Origin: Betaproteobacteria bacterium
Lineage (GTDB): Bacteria > Pseudomonadota > Gammaproteobacteria > Burkholderiales > JAHFRG01
Length of the DNA stretch: 9,773 nt
Direction: 5' to 3'
Assembly: GCA_023258935.1 (NCBI GenBank)
Contig: JAHFRG010000006.1
Location: 20,081 to 29,853 of the forward strand
Position numbers and translations under genes: made by a program. Below, one piece after another: positions 1 through 4,921 of this stretch (its first letter is position 1; each line of letters opens with the position of its first letter). Under the pieces are notes generated by a model. The model worked only from the letters and a program-made list of their open reading frames with translations, was not told the origin of the DNA and searched no databases.

Positions 1-255
1 GGAAAGCACTCCTGGCCCGCCGTTCAGAACATCCACGCAAATCCCGGAATCGTCGGCGAGCGCCGGCAGCCCGCTGTATCGGCTGGCATGGCGCGCCTTG
101 GCAAGGGCATTTTCCATGAACGTCGCATGCGGCTCGCCCGCCTCGGGAATATCGAAAGTAGACTGCGGCACAACCTCGATGTTGAGCGGAGCAAGCAGCT
201 CCTTAATCTCACGCAGCTTGCCCGGATTGTTGCTGGCGATGACTAGTTTTTTCAT
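1..255 (-). CDS. rdgB: XTP/dITP (non-canonical purine NTP) pyrophosphatase, 5' part, cut by window edge
   Basis: RdgB/HAM1-family enzymes hydrolyse dITP, XTP and related deaminated purine nucleotides to monophosphates and keep them out of DNA and RNA; the protein is cytosolic. The first 85 codons are visible. They begin MKKLVIASNNPGKLREI, whose SNNPGK is the family's N-terminal nucleotide-binding motif, continue with a conserved FMENALAKA segment near residues 50-58, and reach LADDSGICVD near residues 67-76, which carries the acidic catalytic and metal-binding pair of the family. The frame is open to the left edge, so more than half of the roughly 200-residue protein is missing. It lies downstream of rph on the same strand, 110 nt away, a common rph-rdgB pairing. 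No Shine-Dalgarno sequence precedes the ATG; a short AGATT/AATCT dyad (256-267) sits directly before it. Confidence 0.93.
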   Translation of the reverse strand, partial: MKKLVIASNNPGKLREIKELLAPLNIEVVPQSTFDIPEAGEPHATFMENALAKARHASRYSGLPALADDSGICVDVLNGGPGVLS

Positions 256-267
256 AGATTAAAATCT

Positions 268-361
268 GTTAACCGCAGTGGACGCAGAGAAAACCAAAAA
301 TGAGAATAAATATGCTATTAAAGCGACTTGCCTTCGCGTCCTCCGCGTCCTCCGCGGTAAA
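268..361. repeat. Inverted repeat built from 9-bp GGACGCAGA-type units between rph and rdgB
   Basis: The left arm at 268-289 (TTAACCGCAGTGGACGCAGA) pairs with the right arm at about 331-361, which read on the minus strand is TTTACCGCGGAGGACGCGGA followed by more of the same motif. The right arm has an internal 9-bp period (GCGTCCTCC twice, then GCG). About 40 nt of AT-rich sequence separates the arms. The element fills most of the rph-rdgB gap and would form a long imperfect hairpin in the shared transcript. I recall very similar CCGCAGAGGACGCAGAGG sequences as dispersed intergenic repeats in environmental proteobacteria; that is recollection and was not tested here. Confidence 0.75.
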
Positions 362-365
362 AGCC

Positions 366-1085
366 TTACTTAACTTTCAATGCCGCTTTCTGTTTGGCGA
401 TCAGCTGTCTGACCCCGGATTGCGCGAGTTCAAGCAAGGCATCCATTTGCTCGCGGGTGAAAGGTTCGCCTTCAGCGGTTCCCTGCACTTCGACCAGCCC
501 GCCGCTCCCGGTCATCACCACGTTCATGTCGGTATCGCAAGCCGAATCTTCCTGGTAATCGAGATCGAGTACCGGCCTTCCCTGACAAATGCCAACCGAA
601 ACCGCGGCGACGAAGTCCATGACCGGCGAGGAGGCAATGGCTTTTTGCTTTAGCAGTTTGCTTACTGCATCGTGCAATGCCACATAGGCGCCGGTGATGC
701 TCGCGGTGCGGGTACCACCATCCGCCTGGATCACGTCGCAATCAATCTGTATGGTGCGCTCGCCCAGCTTTTGCAAATCCACCACCGCGCGCAACGCGCG
801 CCCGATAAGCCGCTGGATTTCCTGCGTGCGTCCTGATTGCTTGCCGCTTGCGGCTTCGCGTTGAATGCGGGTTCCCGTCGAGCGCGGCAGCATGCCGTAT
901 TCGGCTGTAACCCAGCCCTGGCTTTTTCCTTTCAAAAATGACGGCACTTTTTCGTCCACGCTCGCTGTGCAAATCACTTTGGTATCGCCGCATTCAATCA
1001 GCACCGAGCCTTCCGCATGCTTGGTGTAATTGCGGGTAATCCGCACCTCGCGCAACTCATTGGGCTTGCGTTTGCCGGAACGCAT
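366..1085 (-). CDS. rph: Ribonuclease PH
   Basis: RNase PH is a phosphate-dependent 3'-5' exoribonuclease that trims tRNA precursors and helps degrade structured RNA; it works as a ring-shaped hexamer in the cytosol. The 239 residues match the usual full length. Family signatures are in order: an N-terminal R-x-G-K-R-x-P-N-E-L-R block, the RTQEIQRLIGRALRA segment (86-100) starting with Arg86 of the phosphate site, ADGGTRTASITGAY (121-134) with the second phosphate-binding Gly-Thr-Arg at 124-126, and the acidic DSACDTDMNVVMT segment (180-192) with the metal-binding aspartates, followed by VEVQGTAEG. The ATG gives the canonical N-terminus and lies 2 nt after the phosphatase stop, so translational coupling is likely. 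Nothing looks degenerate, unlike the frameshifted rph of E. coli K-12. Confidence 0.97.
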   Translation of the reverse strand: MRSGKRKPNELREVRITRNYTKHAEGSVLIECGDTKVICTASVDEKVPSFLKGKSQGWVTAEYGMLPRSTGTRIQREAASGKQSGRTQEIQRLIGRALRAVVDLQKLGERTIQIDCDVIQADGGTRTASITGAYVALHDAVSKLLKQKAIASSPVMDFVAAVSVGICQGRPVLDLDYQEDSACDTDMNVVMTGSGGLVEVQGTAEGEPFTREQMDALLELAQSGVRQLIAKQKAALKVK

Positions 1086-1087
1086 GG

Positions 1088-1996
1088 CTACTTGGAGTAC
1101 TTTTCAATGGTTTTCTGGATTTCGGCGATCGCCTGCTCGATTTCCTCGTCGGTGACCTCGGGACCATCGCGCCTGCTGTCAAAGCCGGTCATTTGCGTCG
1201 TAAACGTATTAAGCGGCATGGTTTGAGTGGATACTTCAAGGTTAGGCGACACGCTTGTATCCCCGCTCCAGGTCATGCCGATAGCGCTGATATTGTCGCT
1301 TTTCTCACCATCGCGCGACTCAGCCTGGTCTATCAGGCGCTGCACCGCCTGGATTACCGGGTAGCCGGAGACAACAGCGAGGATTTCATCGTCGGCAAGC
1401 GGGTTCCACAGACCGTCACTGCATAACAGAAAAGTATCGCCTTGCCGTATGCGCGTTTTCTTCGACAGCTCCACGTCTGGGGGCGCAAATCCTCCGAGGC
1501 AATTGTAAATAATGTTGCGCTCGGGGTAAGACGCTGCCTGCTCAAAACTGATGCCGCCGCTGTCCAGCATATGTTGCAATTTTGAGTGGTCGCGAGTACG
1601 CGTCACCAGTTTTGAGCCGTGGAAAAAATACAAACGCGAATCTCCTGCATGCGCCCAGTAAGCGGTATCATCCTGCACGATGCACGCGACACAGGTTGTG
1701 CGAGGCGTATCCAGTAAACGGTGATTGCTGGCGTAACTCAAAATCGCCCGGTGTGCATTATCAAATGCGTACTTGAAAAACATCTGCGGTTCCTTGAGCT
1801 TGGGATTGGCGTGTTTTTCAAATGTTTCGGAGATAAACTGCACCGCAAGCTGCGCCGCCACTTCCCCATGCAAATGCCCGCCCATGCCATCAGCGAGCAC
1901 CATCAGCAGCGCATCGCGGCTGTAGGAATAGGCAATGCGGTCCTGATTGTTCTCCCTGCCGCCGATTCGGCTGTTCTGGTAAATGGTGAATTTCAT
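1088..1996 (-). CDS. PP2C-family (PPM) serine/threonine protein phosphatase
   Basis: This is a soluble metal-dependent phosphatase expected to remove phosphate from Ser/Thr residues, most likely on the neighbouring kinase or its targets. The metal-binding motifs are all present: RENNQDR (14-20, Asp19), LADGMGG (34-40, Asp36), WAHAGDSRLY (114-123), CSDGLW (192-197, Asp194) and SDNIS (233-237, Asp234). The catalytic domain ends near residue 243. A tail of about 55 residues follows, first Ser/Thr-rich (STQTMPLNTFTTQMT, 256-270), then an acidic helix (EEIEQAIAEIQKTIEKY, 284-300). The Thr-rich part could be phosphorylated, which is inference. There is no signal peptide or membrane segment. The gene starts 3 nt after the kinase stop and ends 2 nt before rph, so the three are almost certainly co-transcribed. 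Confidence 0.95.
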   Translation of the reverse strand: MKFTIYQNSRIGGRENNQDRIAYSYSRDALLMVLADGMGGHLHGEVAAQLAVQFISETFEKHANPKLKEPQMFFKYAFDNAHRAILSYASNHRLLDTPRTTCVACIVQDDTAYWAHAGDSRLYFFHGSKLVTRTRDHSKLQHMLDSGGISFEQAASYPERNIIYNCLGGFAPPDVELSKKTRIRQGDTFLLCSDGLWNPLADDEILAVVSGYPVIQAVQRLIDQAESRDGEKSDNISAIGMTWSGDTSVSPNLEVSTQTMPLNTFTTQMTGFDSRRDGPEVTDEEIEQAIAEIQKTIEKYSK

Positions 1997-1999
1997 GCT

Positions 2000-2998
2000 T
2001 TAGCGGTCGCCCAGGCCGAGCGTCTCGCGCAGATTCATCAGGAAGTTTTTTTTCCGGACATTCTTGGGTTCTTCTAGGACTTTCTTGGGTTCTTCTATTA
2101 GAACTTTTTGTAGGGCAAACACACTGGGCGGACGCTCCTGCGGATCGAGACGCAAGCACCAGTCTATGATTTCCAGCAACTCATCAGAGTATTGGCCATG
2201 CCAGATCTTTCTTGCCGATTCCTGCTTGTCCTCATACAACCGGGCATCTGCTGATTGCGGGGCTACACCGGCAAGGCAGGAAAAAATACTGGCACCGACG
2301 CTGTAGATGTCGCTCCATGGCCCCAACAAATCCAGGCCTTGGTATTGCTCGGGGGGGGCGAAGCCTGGCGTGTACATCGGGTTCAGCTTGGGACTGTCGC
2401 GCGTCAATGTCTGGCGCGCTGCGCCGAAGTCCAGCAGCACCGGCGAGCCATCGGTGGCGCGCAGGTAGATGTTCGCCGGCTTGATGTCTAGGTGCAGTAG
2501 CTTGTACGTATGCACTTCCCTCAGGCCGTTCAGCAAATGGCCGAACACGTGACGGATGAAACTCTCGTTAATGGTGTCCTTGTGCGACTGGATTTGGTCC
2601 TGCAATGTCCTGCCGCGCTCGTATCGCATCACCATGTAAACGGTTTCGTTGGCGCGGAAGAAATTCAGCACGCGCACCACGTTGGGATGGACGATGCGCG
2701 CCAAGGCCCGGCCTTCCTCAAAGAAACAGCGCATGCCGTAGCGGAATACCGCCTGACAGTCATCGGAAGAGGCTTCTACCGAGTAGCCGTCCTTACGCAG
2801 CGCCAACGCACTCGGTAGATACTCCTTGATGGCAACAAGATTGTTGTGTTCGTCGTAGGCACGGTAAACCAGGCTGAAACCGCCGCGGCTCAATTGCTTG
2901 TCGATGCGGTAATTCAGCAACTGGTAGCCGTTGGGAAGCGGCGCATTGGATTGTGAAGTCATGCCCGATAAGGATATGCTATTGTTTGAAGTGACCAT
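2000..2998 (-). CDS. Soluble eukaryotic-like serine/threonine protein kinase
   Basis: This is a Hanks-type kinase of 332 residues with nearly all of its length in the kinase domain. Visible elements are a Gly-rich loop LSRGGFSLVY (36-45), ATP-anchoring Lys58 in VAIKEY, Glu95 as the probable alpha-C partner, catalytic loop HLDIKPANIYL (169-179; Asp171, Lys173, Asn176), DFG (190-192) and the activation-segment end APPEQY (214-219). The residue before the catalytic Asp is Leu, so this is a non-RD kinase that may not need activation-loop phosphorylation. No transmembrane helix, PASTA or other sensor domain is present. A short basic tail (about 301-332) carries a duplicated 7-residue unit. The start is uncertain: neither Met1 nor Met13 has a clear Shine-Dalgarno sequence. 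It is paired with the PP2C gene and divergent from yicC. Confidence 0.94.
   Translation of the reverse strand: MVTSNNSISLSGMTSQSNAPLPNGYQLLNYRIDKQLSRGGFSLVYRAYDEHNNLVAIKEYLPSALALRKDGYSVEASSDDCQAVFRYGMRCFFEEGRALARIVHPNVVRVLNFFRANETVYMVMRYERGRTLQDQIQSHKDTINESFIRHVFGHLLNGLREVHTYKLLHLDIKPANIYLRATDGSPVLLDFGAARQTLTRDSPKLNPMYTPGFAPPEQYQGLDLLGPWSDIYSVGASIFSCLAGVAPQSADARLYEDKQESARKIWHGQYSDELLEIIDWCLRLDPQERPPSVFALQKVLIEEPKKVLEEPKNVRKKNFLMNLRETLGLGDR
2056..2097. repeat. Tandem 21-bp duplication inside the kinase C-terminal tail
   Basis: Two adjacent 21-bp units, 2056-2076 and 2077-2097, differ at a single base (position 5 of the unit). They are in frame with the kinase gene and encode I-E-E-P-K-K-V (301-307) followed by L-E-E-P-K-N-V (308-314), so each unit adds seven residues to the charged tail without disturbing the kinase fold. 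The near-identity of the copies suggests a recent slipped-strand duplication. Copy number may vary between strains. Confidence 0.9.
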
Positions 2999-3036
2999 TA
3001 TTGTCGGTATTTGCGCGGATAAAGTAAAGGAAATAG
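2999..3036. promoter_or_regulatory. Short divergent intergenic region with yicC ribosome binding site
   Basis: Only 38 bp separates the kinase start (minus strand) from the yicC start (plus strand). A good Shine-Dalgarno sequence, AAAGGAA at 3026-3032, sits 4 nt before the yicC ATG. Promoters for both operons must lie in this gap or overlap the ends of the two genes. I could not pick out a convincing -35/-10 pair for either direction. The crowding means the two operons probably influence each other's initiation. Confidence 0.5.
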
Positions 3037-3903
3037 ATGATCTACAGCATGACTGGTTTTGCGGTAGCCACTAAAGAACTGGAACAAGGCGCACTGAACC
3101 TGGAATTGCGCTCAGTTAACCACCGCTATCTGGACATCCAGTTGCGGCTGCCGGAAGAACTGAGACTGCTCGAGCCGGCGCTGCGAGAGATCATTGTCAA
3201 AGGCGTGGGCCGCGGCAAAGTGGACTGCCGCTTAAGTTTCAATCCCTCAAGCAATGCGCCGCAAGCACTGCAGCTTAACACCAATCTGATGAAACAACTT
3301 GCGGATTTGAATCTCGAGGTGACGGCCGCTCTGCCGAGTGCCGGCAGCCTAAGCGCCGCCGATGTCCTGCGCTGGCCGGGAATGCTCGGCGGGGACTTCA
3401 TATCGGCGGAGAGCTTGCGCGACACTTGTATCACGCTGCTGCAAAGCGCGCTTCATGAGCTCAATTTGACTCGAAGCCGCGAGGGCGAAAAACTCAAGGC
3501 ATTGCTGCTTGAACGCATCGAAAAAATGGAACAGATGGTGACCGGGGTAACCCCGCGGCTCCCCGAAATCATGGCTACCTACCGGGAAAAGCTCGGCGGC
3601 CGCCTTCAGGAAGCGCTCATCAATCTCGAGGGCGAGCGCATCCGCCAGGAATTCGCGCTGTTTGCCGCAAAAATAGATGTGGACGAGGAATTAACGCGTC
3701 TCTCCACCCATCTTGTCGAAACCAAAAGAACCCTGGATCGCGGCGGCGCAGTGGGAAAGCGCCTGGATTTCCTGATGCAGGAATTGAACCGCGAAGCCAA
3801 TACTTTAGGCTCGAAATCGGTGGATGCCGGGGTTTCGCGCGTGGCGATGGAACTTAAAGTGCTGATCGAACAGATGCGAGAACAGATTCAAAACATCGAG
3901 TAA
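3037..3903 (+). CDS. yicC: YicC/YloC family endoribonuclease
   Basis: The YicC/YloC family has been linked to endoribonuclease activity on RNA, including small-RNA turnover in E. coli; the exact substrates here are unknown. The 288-residue length is typical. The protein starts MIYSMTGFA, the diagnostic family N-terminus, followed by ELRSVNHRYLDIQLRLPEEL (23-42) and an EGEKL segment in the middle. The C-terminal domain carries the conserved block DEELTRLSTHL (216-226) and GGAVGKRLDFLMQELNREAN (236-255), ending in a helical region (IEQMREQIQNIE). The start is supported by AAAGGAA four bases upstream. It is the first gene of the probable yicC-gmk-rpoZ-spoT operon and is divergent from the kinase. 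An inverted repeat begins directly at its stop codon. Confidence 0.95.
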   Translation: MIYSMTGFAVATKELEQGALNLELRSVNHRYLDIQLRLPEELRLLEPALREIIVKGVGRGKVDCRLSFNPSSNAPQALQLNTNLMKQLADLNLEVTAALPSAGSLSAADVLRWPGMLGGDFISAESLRDTCITLLQSALHELNLTRSREGEKLKALLLERIEKMEQMVTGVTPRLPEIMATYREKLGGRLQEALINLEGERIRQEFALFAAKIDVDEELTRLSTHLVETKRTLDRGGAVGKRLDFLMQELNREANTLGSKSVDAGVSRVAMELKVLIEQMREQIQNIE

Positions 3904-3982
3904 ACGGTAAACAGTGAACAGTAAACTGCACAACCCAGTCGCGGCGATTCACGGTTCACGGTTCACCATTTACCGTTCACCG
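3903..3982. repeat. Inverted repeat of 7-bp TTCACGG-type units between yicC and gmk
   Basis: The left arm (about 3903-3927) begins AACGGTAAACAGTGAACAGT. The right arm (about 3953-3980), read on the minus strand, gives AACGGTAAATGGTGAACCGT, so the arms pair over roughly 25 bases with a few mismatches. The right arm contains near-perfect 7-bp iterations (TTCACGG TTCACGG TTCACC). The loop is about 25 nt. The element begins at the last base of the yicC stop codon and ends a few bases before the gmk ATG, occupying essentially the whole gap. It is neither a protein-coding stretch nor a rho-independent terminator, since no U-run follows the stem. Confidence 0.8.
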
Positions 3983-3987
3983 CCGCT

Positions 3988-4596
3988 ATGACCGGCATCC
4001 TCTACATTGTTACCGCAGCTTCCGGTGCAGGCAAAACAAGCCTGGTGCGCGCGCTTCTGGAAAGCGATAATCAGCTGCGCAAATCTGTCTCCTATACCAC
4101 GCGGCCGGCACGTTCAGGCGAGGAGAACGGCATTCATTATAATTTTGTATCTCAGCAGAAATTCGAGGACATGCTCAAACAGCGTGAGTTTCTTGAGCAC
4201 GCCGAAGTGCATGGCTATCACTATGGCACTTCGAAAATCTGGATTGAGCGCGCTATGCAGAGCGGATACGACATGCTGCTGGAAATAGACTGGCAAGGCG
4301 CGCAACAAGTACGCGGAATCTTTCCCCAGGCAGTCGGCATTTTCATCCTGCCGCCTTCGCTTGCCTCGCTGGAAGAACGCCTCAAATCGCGCGGCCAGGA
4401 TAACCCGGAAGTCATCGCTAACCGCCTCAAGGCCGCGCGCGTCGAAATGAGCCATGTGCATGAGTTTGATTATGTTATTATTAACGACATGTTCGAGCTG
4501 GCGGTGCAGGATCTCGTGTGCATCGTCCGCGGTAGCCGGCTTAAACTCAAGCCGCAACTTGAGCGTCACCGGGATTTGATTAACCGCCTGATGTAA
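3988..4596 (+). CDS. gmk: Guanylate kinase
   Basis: Guanylate kinase phosphorylates GMP (and dGMP) to GDP with ATP, an essential step toward GTP and thus toward (p)ppGpp. The 202-residue length is normal. The P-loop ASGAGKTS is at 11-18, followed by the GMP-binding SVSYTTRPARSGEENGIHY region (33-51), the HAEVHGYHYGTS segment (71-82) and LLEIDWQGAQQVR (97-109), with the lid region near RLKSRGQDNPE (131-141). The N-terminus MTGILYIVTAASG matches the family, so the ATG at 3988 is probably right, although no Shine-Dalgarno sequence precedes it (the upstream bases belong to the inverted repeat). rpoZ follows 14 nt after the stop. Confidence 0.97.
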   Translation: MTGILYIVTAASGAGKTSLVRALLESDNQLRKSVSYTTRPARSGEENGIHYNFVSQQKFEDMLKQREFLEHAEVHGYHYGTSKIWIERAMQSGYDMLLEIDWQGAQQVRGIFPQAVGIFILPPSLASLEERLKSRGQDNPEVIANRLKAARVEMSHVHEFDYVIINDMFELAVQDLVCIVRGSRLKLKPQLERHRDLINRLM

Positions 4597-4610
4597 TTAA
4601 AAGAGGAACC

Positions 4611-4817
4611 ATGGCACGCATTACTGTTGATGATTGTTTGAAAAAGATTCCCAACCGTTTTGAGCTGACTTTGGCCGCAACCTACCGTGCCAGACAGCTC
4701 GCCACCGGGGCGAGCCCGATGTTGGAAGCCAATAAAGACAAACCCACTGTAATTGCTCTGCGCGAGGTTGCGCAGGGTATGGTCGGGGTGGATATCCTGC
4801 ACAAGACGCAAACATAA
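4611..4817 (+). CDS. rpoZ: RNA polymerase omega subunit
   Basis: Omega is the small RNA polymerase subunit that helps fold and hold beta-prime and, in proteobacteria, forms part of one ppGpp binding site. The 68 residues show the family pattern: MARITVDDCLKKIPNRFELT at the N-terminus, the ATYRARQL helix (23-30) and PTVIALREVAQG (45-56). A strong Shine-Dalgarno sequence (GAGGA at 4603-4607) lies close to the ATG. The gene sits between gmk and spoT, the standard order, so the ppGpp enzyme and the polymerase subunit involved in sensing it are probably on one transcript. Confidence 0.97.
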   Translation: MARITVDDCLKKIPNRFELTLAATYRARQLATGASPMLEANKDKPTVIALREVAQGMVGVDILHKTQT

Positions 4818-4824
4818 GCAACTA

Positions 4825-4921
4825 TCAGCTGTCAGATAACAGGAAAGGGGTTACGGCAATGCCGAAACTCAAAATTTATCTCTGAAAACTGACTGCTGAT
4901 GACTGAATGGCTGACAGCTGA
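4825..4921. repeat. Inverted repeat of CTGAC/CTGAT-type units between rpoZ and spoT, entering the spoT 5' end
   Basis: A perfect 11-bp inverted pair is formed by TCAGCTGTCAG (4825-4835) and CTGACAGCTGA (4911-4921). The right side is preceded by further iterations of the same word (CTGAAAA, CTGACTG, CTGATGA, CTGAATGG; 4882-4910). In the loop is a small CGGC-AAT-GCCG hairpin (4854-4864). The right arm overlaps the first eight codons of the longest spoT frame, so the repeat is either partly translated or the true spoT start is further in. It has the same plan as the other two intergenic repeats in the window but a different sequence. Confidence 0.7.

Noticed and set aside
24..212. Minus-strand 62-codon frame at the left edge
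   Set aside because: It is out of frame with the conserved rdgB coding sequence that covers the same bases.
268..361. CRISPR-like array, considered because of the short iterated units here and at 3903-3982 and 4882-4921
   Set aside because: The units are 7-9 bp, directly adjacent, without spacers of uniform length, and arranged as facing arms rather than direct repeats with unique spacers.
300..653. Plus-strand open frame of 117 codons over the 3' end of rph
   Set aside because: It lies antisense to the clearly conserved rph reading frame and inside a repeat at its start, has no ribosome binding site, and its translation resembles no family I know.
1193..1426. Plus-strand open frame opposite the phosphatase gene
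   Set aside because: Antisense to the PP2C catalytic region with all metal-binding motifs intact; no independent support.
3903..3982. Rho-independent terminator between yicC and gmk
   Set aside because: The stem is long and interrupted with a large loop, and no T-run follows on either strand; gmk lies only a few bases further on.
4114..4569. Minus-strand open frame of 151 codons inside gmk
   Set aside because: It is antisense to an intact guanylate kinase and shows no recognisable motif or ribosome binding site.
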